The notes beneath the pieces are model-generated. The model saw nothing but the letters and a program-made list of their open reading frames with translations, was not told the DNA's origin and made no database searches. The position numbers and the translations under genes were made by a program. DNA of 64,000 bases, taken from Homoserinibacter sp. GY 40078 (GTDB taxonomy: Bacteria > Actinomycetota > Actinomycetes > Actinomycetales > Microbacteriaceae). The stretch covers positions 1,735,908 through 1,799,907 of the forward strand of contig NZ_VRTZ01000001.1 in the NCBI RefSeq assembly GCF_008017545.1. Reading direction: 5' to 3'. Positions 37,089 through 46,512 of this stretch are shown one piece after another. The first letter of the stretch is position 1. The number at the start of each line of letters is the position of its first letter.

Positions 37089-37864
37089 CCGCAGAGGAAT
37101 CAGGCGGTGAGCGGCTGCAGAAGGTGCTCGCGGCCGCGGGGGTCGCGTCGCGTCGCGTGAGCGAGCAGTACATCGTCGAGGGCCGCGTGCGGGTGAACGG
37201 CCGCGTCGTCACCGAGCTCGGAACGCGCGTGGATCCGGAGAGCGACCTCGTCGAGGTCGACGACGTTCCCGTGCAGGTCGACACGGCGAAGCGCTACCTC
37301 ATGCTCAACAAGCCGAAGGGCGTCGTCAGCTCGCTCGCCGACGAGCGGGGGCGCCCCGACCTGTCGCGCTACGTGGACGAGGCGGGGGAGCGGGTCTTCA
37401 ACGTCGGTCGTCTCGACGCCGAGACGACCGGGCTGCTGCTGCTCACGAACGACGGTGCTCTCGCGCACGTGCTCGCGCATCCGTCGTTCGGTGTGGAGAA
37501 GACCTACCTCGCGACGGTTCGCGGCACGGTCGCTCCGGAGGCCCTCCGGCGTCTGCGGCAGGGTGTGGAGCTCGACGACGGCCCGATCGCCGCCGACCGC
37601 GCGCGCGTGGTGGGGGAGCCGTCCGGAGGACGCACGATCGTCGAGGTCACCCTGCATTCGGGGCGCAACCGCATCGTGCGCCGGATGCTCGACGCGGTCG
37701 GGCATCCGGTCGTGGAGCTCGTGCGCCGTCGATTCGGACCGCTCACCCTCGGCCCGCTCGCGATGGGTGCCATGCGCGACCTCACTAAGGTGGAGGTCGG
37801 CGCGCTCCTCGCGCTCGTCCGCGCCGCCGACGCCCCGACATCGACCGAGGACGGACCCGAATGA
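37085..37864 (+). CDS. rluB: Ribosomal large subunit pseudouridine synthase B
   Basis: A 259-residue pseudouridine synthase of the RsuA/RluB group. The S4 domain (GERLQKVLAAAGVASRRVSEQYI, GRVRVNGRVV) is followed by YLMLNKPKGVVSS and the catalytic RLDAETTGLLLLTNDG with the nucleophilic Asp, then GRNRIVRRMLDAVGHPV. It probably modifies U2605-equivalent of 23S rRNA. Same place as Rv1711. Overlaps both neighbours by 4 bp. Confidence 0.93.
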   Translation: MTAEESGGERLQKVLAAAGVASRRVSEQYIVEGRVRVNGRVVTELGTRVDPESDLVEVDDVPVQVDTAKRYLMLNKPKGVVSSLADERGRPDLSRYVDEAGERVFNVGRLDAETTGLLLLTNDGALAHVLAHPSFGVEKTYLATVRGTVAPEALRRLRQGVELDDGPIAADRARVVGEPSGGRTIVEVTLHSGRNRIVRRMLDAVGHPVVELVRRRFGPLTLGPLAMGAMRDLTKVEVGALLALVRAADAPTSTEDGPE

Positions 37865-38967
37865 CCGACCGCAACGACGTGGACCGTCGGCTCGGCGAGC
37901 AGGTGCGGATCGTCGGATCGGGCCTTCTCGGCGCGAGCATCGGCCTCGGGCTCTCGGCGAAGGGAGTCGACGTCATCGTCGATGACGCGTCGCCGTCGAC
38001 CCGTTCGCTCGCGATCGCCTACGGAGCGGGCCGTGCGCCCGCCGCCGACGACGCACCGGGGCTCGTCGTCGTGGCGGTTCCGCCCGACGTCACGGCGGAT
38101 GTCGTGGCGGCCGAGCTGGCCCGCTACCCGGACGCGCTCGTCACCGACGTCGCGAGCGTGAAGCTCGCCCCGCTCGAGCAGTTGACCGCACGCGGCGCCG
38201 ACCTCAGCCGCTACCTCGGAACGCATCCGATGGCGGGTCGAGAGCGCGGCGGGGCGGTCTCCGCTCGCGCCGACCTGTTCGTCGGACGCCCGTGGATCGT
38301 CGCCGGCCACGACGCGATCGGATACCGCCGAGCGGCCGCGATCGAAGACATGATCCTCGACCTCGGTGCCGTGCCGATCGAGATGGACGTCGCCGCGCAC
38401 GACGCCGCGGTCGCCCTCGTCTCGCACGCGCCGCAGCTCGTCGCGAGCCTCATGGCCGCGCGCCTGCGCGACGGGAGCCCGTCGGCGCTGGGGCTCGCGG
38501 GCCAGGGGCTGCGCGACACGACTCGGATCGCGTCGAGCGATCCCGGGCTGTGGGTGCAGATCCTCGGGGCCAACGCATCCGGGATCGCCGAGGTGCTCCG
38601 GCCGCTGCGCGACCAGCTCGACCAGGTGATCGCTGCGCTCGACGCGCCGGATGAACCGGCGTCGCGTCGCATCATCGCCGAAACCCTCGCTGCGGGCAAC
38701 GACGGCGTCGCGCGCATCCCCGGCAAGCACGGGCAGGACAAGCGCTTCACCTCGCTCGTCGTCAAGATCGACGACAGGCCAGGCGAACTCGCACGACTGC
38801 TCACCGAGATCGGCGAGGAGGGCGTCAACATGGAGGACCTCCGCCTCGAGCACTCGCCCGAGACCCGCGTCGGCTTCGCCGAGATCTCGGTGCTGCCGGA
38901 GGCGGCTCACCCGCTCGCGTCGGCACTCGAGCAACGGGGCTGGACGCTCATGGAGGCGGAGCGGTGA
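37861..38967 (+). CDS. tyrA: Prephenate dehydrogenase with C-terminal ACT domain
   Basis: A 368-residue TyrA-type enzyme for tyrosine synthesis. The NAD-binding motif is [21 protein letters not shown]; catalytic-domain segments are TDVASVKL and [14 protein letters not shown] with the active-site His. A C-terminal ACT domain (about 293-365: [19 protein letters not shown]) suggests feedback by tyrosine or another amino acid. In M. tuberculosis tyrA is elsewhere; the rluB-tyrA-cmk order is common in Micrococcales. ATG at 37861 overlaps rluB (ATGA). Confidence 0.9.
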   Translation: MTDRNDVDRRLGEQVRIVGSGLLGASIGLGLSAKGVDVIVDDASPSTRSLAIAYGAGRAPAADDAPGLVVVAVPPDVTADVVAAELARYPDALVTDVASVKLAPLEQLTARGADLSRYLGTHPMAGRERGGAVSARADLFVGRPWIVAGHDAIGYRRAAAIEDMILDLGAVPIEMDVAAHDAAVALVSHAPQLVASLMAARLRDGSPSALGLAGQGLRDTTRIASSDPGLWVQILGANASGIAEVLRPLRDQLDQVIAALDAPDEPASRRIIAETLAAGNDGVARIPGKHGQDKRFTSLVVKIDDRPGELARLLTEIGEEGVNMEDLRLEHSPETRVGFAEISVLPEAAHPLASALEQRGWTLMEAER

Positions 38968-39641
38968 CCGTCGTCGTCGCGGTGGACGGGCCCGCGGGAT
39001 CCGGGAAGTCGAGTGTGAGCCGCGCCGCGTCGCTCGCGCTCGGGTACGCGTTCCTCGACACGGGGGCCGCCTACCGCGCGCTCACCTGGCTCGCGCTCGA
39101 ACGCGGAGTCGACCCCGCCGATGCGGACACGATCATCCGACTCCTCGACGGCTTCCCGTACGCGACGACGGTCGGCGCGTCCGGCTCGGTGGTGAGCGTG
39201 GGGGAGACGGACGTGACCGACGCGATCCGCGAGCCGCGGATCTCCGCCCGCGTGAGCGATGTGGCGCGGATCCCCGAGGTGCGCGTGGCCCTCAACGACG
39301 CCTTCCGCCGCATCATCGCCTCGACCGAGGATCCGGGGATCGTCGTCGAGGGCCGCGACATCACGACCGTCGTGGCTCCCGATGCGACCGTGCGGATCCT
39401 GCTCACCGCGGACGAGGAGGTTAGGATTGCCAGGCGATCGTCCGAGCTCGCGCCATCGGCCGCCGCCACGGCGGACCAGCTGCGCGAGCGGGACCGCCGC
39501 GACGCCCAGGTGGTCGACTTCCTGACGGCGGCGCCCGGAGTGACGACGATCGACTCCACTCACCTCGACTTCGACGGCACCGTGCGTGCGGTCGTCGACC
39601 TGGTGCACGACACGATCTCCCAGCGACAGGACACGACATGA
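38964..39641 (+). CDS. cmk: Cytidylate kinase
   Basis: A 225-residue kinase phosphorylating CMP and dCMP. The P-loop is [35 protein letters not shown], the bacterial-type NMP-binding insert with [35 protein letters not shown] and the LID region ([11 protein letters not shown]) follow. GTG at 38964 overlaps the tyrA stop and der overlaps its own stop, so it sits in a tightly coupled run from scpA to der. Confidence 0.94.
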   Translation: MTVVVAVDGPAGSGKSSVSRAASLALGYAFLDTGAAYRALTWLALERGVDPADADTIIRLLDGFPYATTVGASGSVVSVGETDVTDAIREPRISARVSDVARIPEVRVALNDAFRRIIASTEDPGIVVEGRDITTVVAPDATVRILLTADEEVRIARRSSELAPSAAATADQLRERDRRDAQVVDFLTAAPGVTTIDSTHLDFDGTVRAVVDLVHDTISQRQDTT

Positions 39642-41161
39642 GCGAGCGCGAGAGCGATTTCGACCCCGAGGACGACTTCGAGGCCGACCCCGGGCTCGTC
39701 GAGCGGCTCGCCGAGATCGACGACGACGTCGCCGAGCAGCGCGCCGCCTCGCTGCGAGCGGGTCTCGCCGACTATGAGCTCGAAGACGAGGACATCGAGC
39801 TGCTCGATGTCGTCGAGCAGGGTCCGGACGGCATCACCTACCTCCCGGCGCTCCCCGTGCTCGCGATCGTCGGCCGCCCGAACGTCGGCAAGTCAGCGCT
39901 CGTGAACCGCATCCTCGGTCGGCGTGAGGCCGTCGTCGAGGACGTTCCGGGTGTGACACGCGACCGCGTCTCGTACAAGGCCGAGTGGATGGCGCGCCGC
40001 TTCACGCTCGTCGACACGGGCGGGTGGGAGCCGGATGCGACCGGCATCAACGCCTCCGTCGCCGCGCAGGCGGAGGTCGCCGTCGACCTCGCCGATGCGG
40101 TGCTGTTCGTGGTCGACGTGAACGTCGGCGCCACCGCGACCGATGAGCACGTGGTGCGGATGCTGCGCAGCTCGCGCAAGCCGGTGATCCTCGTCGCGAA
40201 CAAGGCCGACGACGCCATCAAGGATCCGGAGGCCGCCGTGCTCTGGAGCCTCGGCCTCGGTGAGCCGTGGCCTGTCTCGGCGCTGCACGGGCGCGGTGTG
40301 GCCGACCTGCTCGATCACGTCATGACGGTGCTGCCGGAGGTCTCGGCGGTTGCGAAGCAGGAGCTCGGTGGACCGCGGCGCGTCGCGATCCTCGGGCGTC
40401 CGAACGTCGGCAAGAGCTCGCTGCTCAACAAGGCCGCCGGCGAGGAGCGCGTCGTCGTGAACGAGCTCGCGGGGACGACCCGCGACCCGGTCGACGAGCA
40501 GATCGAACTCGCGGGCAAGGTGTGGACGTTCGTCGACACGGCAGGCATTCGCAAGCGCGTGCACCTGCAGCAGGGCGCCGACTTCTACGCGTCGCTGCGC
40601 ACGAGCGCCGCACTCGAGAAGGCGGAGGTCGCGGTCGTCGTGCTCGATGTGACCGAGCCGATCTCGACCCAGGACCTGCGCATCGTCGACCTCGTGCTCG
40701 AATCCGGCCGCGCACTCGTGCTGGCCTACAACAAGTGGGACCTTCTCGACGACGAGCGCCGTCGTTACCTCGAGCGTGAGATCGAGCAGGATCTCGCGCA
40801 CGTCTCGTGGGCGCCGCGCGTGAACATCTCTGCCCGCACGGGGCGGCACCTCGAGAAGCTCGTTCCGGCGCTTGAAGTGGCGCTCGACAGCTGGGACACG
40901 CGCATCCCCACCGGTAAGTTCAACGCTCTGCTCGCGGAGCTGACGGCCGAGCACCCGCACCCGGTGCGCGGCGGCAAGCAGCCGCGGATCCTGTTCGGCA
41001 CGCAGGCGGCCACACGTCCGCCGACGTTCGTGCTGTTCACGACCGGGTTCCTCGACCCGCAGTACCGCCGCTTCATCCAGCGCCGGCTGCGCGAGGTGTA
41101 CGGCTTCGAGGGCACCCCGATCATCGTGAACATGCGCGTGCGGGAGAAGCGCAAGCGCTAG
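39638..41161 (+). CDS. der: Ribosome-associated GTPase Der (EngA)
   Basis: A 507-residue double GTPase needed for 50S assembly. An acidic N-terminal extension of ~70 residues precedes G domain 1 ([27 protein letters not shown]) and G domain 2 ([32 protein letters not shown]), then a KH-like C-terminal domain. The final residues are MRVREKRKR. The last 22 bp of the gene are the start of a 124-bp tandem repeat, so the C-terminal coding sequence is copied downstream as a non-coding echo. Confidence 0.95.
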   Translation: MSERESDFDPEDDFEADPGLVERLAEIDDDVAEQRAASLRAGLADYELEDEDIELLDVVEQGPDGITYLPALPVLAIVGRPNVGKSALVNRILGRREAVVEDVPGVTRDRVSYKAEWMARRFTLVDTGGWEPDATGINASVAAQAEVAVDLADAVLFVVDVNVGATATDEHVVRMLRSSRKPVILVANKADDAIKDPEAAVLWSLGLGEPWPVSALHGRGVADLLDHVMTVLPEVSAVAKQELGGPRRVAILGRPNVGKSSLLNKAAGEERVVVNELAGTTRDPVDEQIELAGKVWTFVDTAGIRKRVHLQQGADFYASLRTSAALEKAEVAVVVLDVTEPISTQDLRIVDLVLESGRALVLAYNKWDLLDDERRRYLEREIEQDLAHVSWAPRVNISARTGRHLEKLVPALEVALDSWDTRIPTGKFNALLAELTAEHPHPVRGGKQPRILFGTQAATRPPTFVLFTTGFLDPQYRRFIQRRLREVYGFEGTPIIVNMRVREKRKR

Positions 41162-41387
41162 TGCGCTTGCGGTTCCGCGAAGGTCATTTCTGACCTTCGC
41201 GCCGTGCGCGCCGCGGCCGTCTCGGTCGCGGTTCGGCTTGGGGCGGCGCAGCCGCCGCCGAATGCGGGAGAAGCGCAAGCGCTAGTGCGCTTGCGGTTCC
41301 GCGAAGGTCATTTCTGACGTTCGCGCCGTGCGCGCCGCGACCGTCTCGGTCGCGGTTCGGCATGGGGCGGCGCAGCCGCCGCCGAAT
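41140..41387 (+). repeat. 124-bp tandem repeat starting inside the der stop region
   Basis: Unit 1 (41140-41263) and unit 2 (41264-41387) are 124 bp each and differ at only about three positions; a third unit begins (GCGGGAGA) and breaks off at the end of the next gene. Each unit holds the der end (GCGGGAGAAGCGCAAGCGC then TAG), a 9-bp hairpin CGCAAGCGC/GCGCTTGCG (41150-41171), a hairpin of 11 bp CGCGAAGGTCA/TGACCTTCGCG (41176-41201; one mismatch in unit 2) and GGCGGCGCAGCCGCC. This looks like a recent duplication of the der terminator region. Nothing else lies in this intergenic stretch. Confidence 0.9.
41150..41201 (+). terminator. Probable der terminator hairpins
   Basis: Two adjacent perfect hairpins: 9 bp with a TAGT loop spanning the der stop codon, then 11 bp with a TTTC loop. 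There is no U-tract, so they may act as a factor-dependent or bidirectional terminator towards the convergent downstream gene. Confidence 0.4.
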
Positions 41388-41396
41388 GCGGGAGAG

Positions 41397-43745
41397 CTAC
41401 GAGATCCCGAGCGCTGAACGGATCGCGTCCGCCTCTTCGCTCACCGTCGACGCGGAGACGAGGTCGCCGGCGCCGTCATCGAGGGCCTGCTGCCACGAGG
41501 CGATGAGGTCCGCCGCGACGCCGCTCTCGATGAGCTCCGTGTTCAGATCGGCGGCCGCCGCCTCGTAGAGCGCCGCGAACTCGGGCACGTCGAGGAAGCG
41601 TTCTTTCAGGAGGCTGCTGCCGGACCCGCCGCCTCCGCCGCCCCTGTTCGGGCGTCCGTCCGCCTGATCACCGTCTCCGGTGTCGGCGCGCTGGCCGCGC
41701 TGAGCGTTCCCGCCGCCTCCACCGCCTCCACCGCCCGCGCCCCCGCCCGGGCTCTGCCCGAACGCGAGGTTCAGATCCCAGTTCACGACGGTCGCGATCC
41801 CGGTCGAGTCGTCGACGAACAGGTACCAGTTGTTGCCGGGACCGTCGATGTCGTCCGTGTTCTCGACGAGGTCCTGGAACGCGAGATAGCGGGCGAACGC
41901 CTCGACATCCAGATGCTCGTCGAGCTCAGCGGCGAAGGTCGCGTCGTCGGACTCGCCGATGAACTCGAGGAAGTCGATGAGCGAGGCGAGGTCGTCGTCG
42001 CCGCCCTCCTGATCCCAGGAGTCCGCGTAGGCCTCCGGATCGTCGCCGTGGTACTCCTCGTCGCCTCCGCTTTCGGCTTTGTAGAGCTGGCCCGTGGATT
42101 CGAACTCCTCGTCGGCCCACTCCTCGGTGGGGTTCTCGATCACGAGTCGCAGCGCCGCCTCTCCATCACCCACGGAGAACCTCACGGCCGTCGCGTTCTC
42201 GGCCGCGAGCCCCGATGCGCGCAGCAGCCCCAGGGCGACCGCCTCATTGAGCGAGGTCTCCGAGCTGTTGCCACGCACGACGAGTTCGGTCTCGCCCTGA
42301 TACGACTGCCCGTCGATCAGCTTGTCGAGGCGCAGGATCCAGGGCACATCGGCGAGATCGGTGTCGGCGGAGACCTGGCGCAGTGACGAGTTGCCCTTCA
42401 GCTTGATGCCCACGTCTTCGAACACGGTGCCGTCGATCGTGACGGTCACCGCGGCCCACTCCTTCTCACCCGTCTCGAGATACGTGTCGATGAGCTGCTC
42501 CAGCACGCCATCCGCCGCATCGATGTGGATCTCGTGGACCGTGGACGTGTCCCACAGCGATCCGGCCGACTCAGCGGTGACCGTCGTCGCGGACGAGTCC
42601 GAGCGTGCGGCGCTTTCGCTCACCACACTGCACCCCGCCAACCCGAGCACACTGACCGCCGCGACAGCCGCAACGGCGGGGCGACGCAGCGCACCGCGGC
42701 GCGGGGCGGATGCTGGCCCCCGGCGCCTGCCGACGAAGACGAGCATCCGCTGCACCGCGAATGTCGTCAGGAACAGCGCGCTCTCGACCACGATCTTTGC
42801 CACGACGAGCCCGACGCCGACGGCGGTGAGCCATGCCAGGAGGGCATAGTTCGCGGCAAGCACGAGTGCGGCAAGCGCCGCGTATCGTGCCAGCTGCGGC
42901 CCGAGCGACCCTCGGGACCGGAACACGTATCGGCGGTTCGCAGCGAAGTTCACGGTGGCGCTCACGACACGCGCCCCGATCACTGCCCCGAGCAGCGGAG
43001 CTCCAATGGCGGTGAGGAGGAAGAGTAGAGCCGAATCGACGAGGAACCCGGCGAACGATGCAGCCGCGAAGCCGACCAGCGGTCGCAGCACCCGTGCCGA
43101 GTCGACGATGGGTCGGAAATGCGTGGCCGCGTTGCCCTGCAGATATACGGTCTCGATCGGCAGCTCGATCACCCGCACCCCGGCCGCGCGGCAGGCGAGC
43201 AGCATCTCGAGCTCGAACGCGAAGCGTTCCCCCGGGATCCCCGCCGCCCACCCCACGAGTTCGGCGGGGATCCCCCGCAGCCCCGTCTGCGTGTCCGTGA
43301 CGCGGTACCCGGCCGCGACGGCGAACAGCGCGGATGAGACCGCATTTCCGAGTCGGCTGCGCCAGGGGGTGCCTCTCCCGAAGGCACGAACCCCCAGCAC
43401 GAGAGCAGACTCGGTCTCCCCGGTTGCGGAGGTTCGTTCCGCGATCCGGAGGATGTCGTGGGCTGTGTGCTGACCGTCGCTGTCGGCGGTCACCACGGCT
43501 CGCCCCGGGAAGTGCGAGAGTGCATGGCGGAACGCCGTTCGCAGGGCCGCGCCCTTGCCGAGGTTCCTTTCATGGGTGAGAACTTCGGCGCCGAGAACCC
43601 GCACCGCGTCGAACACCGGTCGATACGACGGCCCGGAGCCGTCGTCCACGACGATGACGTCGAGCTCCGGAGCCATCCGGCGCAGTTGAGCGACGAGAGG
43701 GGCCAGGCGTGCGCCGGGCTCATAGGCGGGAATCACGACGATCAT
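41397..43745 (-). CDS. Fusion protein: GT2 glycosyltransferase - GtrA membrane domain - CotH-like kinase
   Basis: A 782-residue three-part protein. Residues 1-215 are a family 2 glycosyltransferase of the polyprenyl-phosphate sugar type (VIPAYEPG, VIVVDDGSG, the TADSDGQH metal site, DTQTGLRGIP). Residues ~220-345 are a four-helix GtrA flippase-like domain (NFAANRRYVFRS). Residues 356-372 form another hydrophobic segment ending in a lipobox-like LAGC, and 400-782 are a CotH-like atypical kinase domain (KLKGNSSLR, GQLYKAE, VVNWDLNLAFG) split by a Gly-rich insert (665-710). CotH proteins phosphorylate secreted proteins. No internal start with a ribosome-binding site is seen, so I call it one fusion. 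It overlaps the upstream glycosidase gene by ATGA. Confidence 0.85.
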   Translation of the reverse strand: MIVVIPAYEPGARLAPLVAQLRRMAPELDVIVVDDGSGPSYRPVFDAVRVLGAEVLTHERNLGKGAALRTAFRHALSHFPGRAVVTADSDGQHTAHDILRIAERTSATGETESALVLGVRAFGRGTPWRSRLGNAVSSALFAVAAGYRVTDTQTGLRGIPAELVGWAAGIPGERFAFELEMLLACRAAGVRVIELPIETVYLQGNAATHFRPIVDSARVLRPLVGFAAASFAGFLVDSALLFLLTAIGAPLLGAVIGARVVSATVNFAANRRYVFRSRGSLGPQLARYAALAALVLAANYALLAWLTAVGVGLVVAKIVVESALFLTTFAVQRMLVFVGRRRGPASAPRRGALRRPAVAAVAAVSVLGLAGCSVVSESAARSDSSATTVTAESAGSLWDTSTVHEIHIDAADGVLEQLIDTYLETGEKEWAAVTVTIDGTVFEDVGIKLKGNSSLRQVSADTDLADVPWILRLDKLIDGQSYQGETELVVRGNSSETSLNEAVALGLLRASGLAAENATAVRFSVGDGEAALRLVIENPTEEWADEEFESTGQLYKAESGGDEEYHGDDPEAYADSWDQEGGDDDLASLIDFLEFIGESDDATFAAELDEHLDVEAFARYLAFQDLVENTDDIDGPGNNWYLFVDDSTGIATVVNWDLNLAFGQSPGGGAGGGGGGGGGNAQRGQRADTGDGDQADGRPNRGGGGGGSGSSLLKERFLDVPEFAALYEAAAADLNTELIESGVAADLIASWQQALDDGAGDLVSASTVSEEADAIRSALGIS

Positions 43746-44731
43746 GAGGCTGCTCCTGCGATGTAGAGGATGTCGGAGGTACCGCGCTCGCCACCGTTGC
43801 TCGGGGAATTGACCACCTCGCCGCCGAAGTAGAGGGTCGAGGAGCCCCCGCCGTCGAGGTTGTAGGCGGTCGTCGCGCCAAGGGAGATCATGATGTCGGC
43901 GAGCTCGGTGAGGGTCGCGCCGCGGCTGTATCCCTCCTGGCGACCGTCGACGACCACGAACACCAGGTGGTTCTCGTCGATCACACCGACGGCCGTTCGC
44001 GGCTGCTCGCCCTGAATGGTGTGGTTGCCGAAGTTGGTGTCGACCTCGACGTCGTCGATCCCGTCGACGACCGTGCCGTCTTCCACGATCGCCGGTCCGA
44101 AGGAGAGCGTGTTCCAGACGCCGGCCGCGAGCAGTTCATCGGCGGTCGTCGTGGTCTCGTCGTAGACCTCGACGCGGCCGTCCGTGTAGAAGGCGAGCCC
44201 CTCGCGGGTGCCGTCGTCGCGGTAGATCACGCCGTTGCGGATCTCGATCCCGGTGTCGCGGAATCCGTAGTAGTCCCCGTTGATCGCGAAGATCGCGCCG
44301 TTGGCCTCGGCGATCTCCGAAGTCGTCTCGGTGATGTTCGTGCCGAACGCGTCGTCGGCGAACGCGGATCTGAGGACCATCGCATCTGTCAGCTCGACGT
44401 CGGCGACGTAGTAGGTGAGGGTGTCGGAACCCGATCCGGTTGTGACGGTGCTGATCGTGATGCTCGCGTCGTCGCTCGTGTAGCTGGTCGCGGTGAGCGC
44501 GCCGCTCGACTGGGTGACGGTCTGCGCGGTGCCGCTCTCGGCTTCCGCCGCAGACACGTCTGCGACCTCGACGTGGGGGATCAGGTAGCGCTCAGCGGCC
44601 CACCAGAGCCCGCCGCCGACCGTGCCGAGTGCGACGACACTGGCTCCGGCGACGATCGCGCGGATCCGTCGCCGAGGTCGGCGCGAGGGGGCGGGTGTGT
44701 CGGCCATTCGGATACGATCCCGGCTCGACAT
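43742..44731 (-). CDS. Phosphodiester glycosidase (NAGPA domain) membrane-anchored protein
   Basis: A 329-residue protein with a basic N-terminus, one membrane helix (about 24-48: IRAIVAGASVVALGTVGGGLWWAA) and an extracellular NAGPA-type domain: FAINGDYYGFRDTGIEIRNG, FGPAIVEDG, PRTAVGVIDENHLVFVVVDGR and YNLDGGGSSTLYFGG. The family removes GlcNAc-1-phosphate or related groups joined through phosphodiester bonds. Together with the GT2-GtrA-CotH fusion downstream it forms a two-gene unit, likely acting on a surface glycan or glycoprotein; the substrate is unknown. An alternative start (MADTPAPS) lies 24 bp downstream. Confidence 0.85.
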   Translation of the reverse strand: MSSRDRIRMADTPAPSRRPRRRIRAIVAGASVVALGTVGGGLWWAAERYLIPHVEVADVSAAEAESGTAQTVTQSSGALTATSYTSDDASITISTVTTGSGSDTLTYYVADVELTDAMVLRSAFADDAFGTNITETTSEIAEANGAIFAINGDYYGFRDTGIEIRNGVIYRDDGTREGLAFYTDGRVEVYDETTTTADELLAAGVWNTLSFGPAIVEDGTVVDGIDDVEVDTNFGNHTIQGEQPRTAVGVIDENHLVFVVVDGRQEGYSRGATLTELADIMISLGATTAYNLDGGGSSTLYFGGEVVNSPSNGGERGTSDILYIAGAAS

Positions 44732-44866
44732 GGTCGCGACGTCGGTCGCTCATGGGTCGCTCCTGGGGGGAAGCTGCGAGCTCGCACTGCCGGTCATCGG
44801 ATCTCGCTGACTGGTTCGGGACGTCCGACCCTGTCGCGGCCGGTTCGAGGGGTGCATGATCCGGGT

Positions 44867-45820
44867 ATGGCCGTGATCGAGAACGCGAAACTGACCGTCA
44901 TCGGAGCGGGTGCCGTGGGCAGCTCGCTCGCCTACGCCGCCCTCATCCGCGAATCCGCGCGCGAGGTGGCGCTCTTCGACATCGACCGCCCGCGTGTCGA
45001 GGCGGAGGTGCTCGACCTCGCTCACGGCACGCCGTTCACCGGCGCGTCGCGGATCACGGGAGGGTCCGACCTGGCGGTGGTAGAGGGGTCGAATGTTGTC
45101 GTCATCACCGCCGGCGCGAAGCAGAAGCCCGGGCAGACGCGCCTCGAACTCGCCGGAGTGAACGTGGGCATCATCCGCGACCTCATGCCGAAGCTCGTGG
45201 AGCGCGCGCCGGATGCCGTGTTCGTCATCGTCTCGAACCCGTGCGACGTGCTCGCGGTGGCCGCGCAGCGCTTCTCCGGGCTCCCCGCGTCGCGCGTTTT
45301 CGCATCCGGCACGGTGCTCGACTCGTCGCGCCTGCGGTGGCTGCTCGCGGAGCGGCTGGAGGTCGCGGCGTCGAGCACGCACGCGATGATCATCGGCGAG
45401 CACGGCGACTCGGAGTTCCCGCTGTGGTCGCAGGCGCGGATCGGACCGGTGCCGCTCGGGCACTGGGACGCCGGCGGCGTGCCCCTCGGTCGGGCCGAAC
45501 TCGACCGGATCGCGGATGACGTCAAGAACGCCGCCTACACGGTGATCGCCGGCAAGGGAGCGACGAACTACGCGATCGGGCTCTCCGGTGCGCGCATCGT
45601 GGAGGCGATCCTGCGTGACGAGGGTGCCGTGCTGCCCGTCTCGAGCGTGCTGGAGGACTACCACGGGGTGAGCGGCGTGGCACTCTCGGTGCCGAGCGTC
45701 GTGGATGCGACCGGGGTGCGGCGGGTGATCGACGTGCCGTTCGACGCTGAGGAGCTGGAGCGGTTCCAGGCGTCGGCGGCGGCGATGCGCGCCTCGCTCG
45801 AGAGCCTCGGGATCAGCTGA
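44867..45820 (+). CDS. ldh: L-lactate dehydrogenase
   Basis: A 317-residue NAD-dependent enzyme interconverting pyruvate and lactate. It has the Rossmann motif VIGAGAVGSSLAYAAL, the SNPCDVL segment, the catalytic IIGEHGDSEFPLWS motif with His, and ASGTVLDSSRLRWLL with the substrate Arg. The coenzyme-loop Gln of LDHs (KQKPGQTRLEL) separates it from malate dehydrogenase, which has Arg there. CATGAT (44855-44860) lies 6 nt before the ATG and there is no Shine-Dalgarno (leaderless pattern). Divergent from the glycosidase operon. Confidence 0.92.
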   Translation: MAVIENAKLTVIGAGAVGSSLAYAALIRESAREVALFDIDRPRVEAEVLDLAHGTPFTGASRITGGSDLAVVEGSNVVVITAGAKQKPGQTRLELAGVNVGIIRDLMPKLVERAPDAVFVIVSNPCDVLAVAAQRFSGLPASRVFASGTVLDSSRLRWLLAERLEVAASSTHAMIIGEHGDSEFPLWSQARIGPVPLGHWDAGGVPLGRAELDRIADDVKNAAYTVIAGKGATNYAIGLSGARIVEAILRDEGAVLPVSSVLEDYHGVSGVALSVPSVVDATGVRRVIDVPFDAEELERFQASAAAMRASLESLGIS

Positions 45821-45872
45821 GCGCCCGGAGTCGGGTTCTGCGTCTGGCTGCGGCGGGGTGGATTGGGCTGCG

Positions 45873-46451
45873 TCAGGCTTTCGCCGACTTCGCGGCCGCT
45901 TTCATCGCCTTCTTGTGGGCGCGGACGGTGAGCAGTGAGTCGTGATCGACGATGTCGGCGATCGATCGGAAGCTCCCGGGTTCCGCGTACTCGCCGGCCG
46001 CTTCGCGCCAGCCGGTGGCGTCGAGACCGTACTGCTTGCCGAGGAGCGCGACGAAGATCTTCGCCTTCTGGTCGCCGAAACCGGGGAGTGCCTTGAGGCG
46101 CTTCAGCACCTCGGGGCCGTCGGGGTTGCCTTCGGTCCAGATGGCGGCGGCGTCACCGTGCCAGTCGTCGGCGACGGCGCGGCACAGCTGCTGAACACGT
46201 GCGGCCATCGATCCGGGGAAGCGGTGGATCGCGGGGGTCTCACGGAAGATCTCGACCATCCGCTCCGGGTCTGCGTCGGCGATCTCGGCGGCGTCGAGGG
46301 AGCCGAGTCGGGTCTGCAGCTTCTCCGGTCCGGCGAACGCGGTCTCCATGGGGACCTGCTGGTCGAGCAGCATCCCGATGAGGAGCGCGAGGGGGTTCTC
46401 GGAGAGCAGGCGGTCGGCGTCCGGTTCCCCGGTGAGGTGCAGCGTCGGCAT
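45873..46451 (-). CDS. HhH-GPD-type base excision DNA repair protein
   Basis: A 192-residue small member of the HhH-GPD superfamily. It has the ENPLALLIGMLLDQQVPMETAFAGP segment typical of these short actinobacterial proteins and a helix-hairpin-helix as LKRLKALPGFGDQKAKIFVALLGKQYG. A Lys and Asp at the family catalytic places cannot be assigned with certainty. It is likely a DNA glycosylase, but the substrate is unknown. The C-terminus is Lys/Ala-rich. It lies 61 bp downstream of the UvrA-like gene on the same strand. Confidence 0.82.
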   Translation of the reverse strand: MPTLHLTGEPDADRLLSENPLALLIGMLLDQQVPMETAFAGPEKLQTRLGSLDAAEIADADPERMVEIFRETPAIHRFPGSMAARVQQLCRAVADDWHGDAAAIWTEGNPDGPEVLKRLKALPGFGDQKAKIFVALLGKQYGLDATGWREAAGEYAEPGSFRSIADIVDHDSLLTVRAHKKAMKAAAKSAKA

Positions 46452-46512
46452 GGTGCCATGCTCCCACCGGGGAGGGGCGCGCGCGAGCCTGCGGTCGGGG
46501 CGCGGGTGAGGA

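Noticed and set aside
42744..42746. Internal ATG that would make the CotH part a separate gene
   Set aside because: It lies in the last GtrA helix, has no ribosome-binding site, and the frame is continuous with the GT2-GtrA part; kept as one fusion with the alternative stated.
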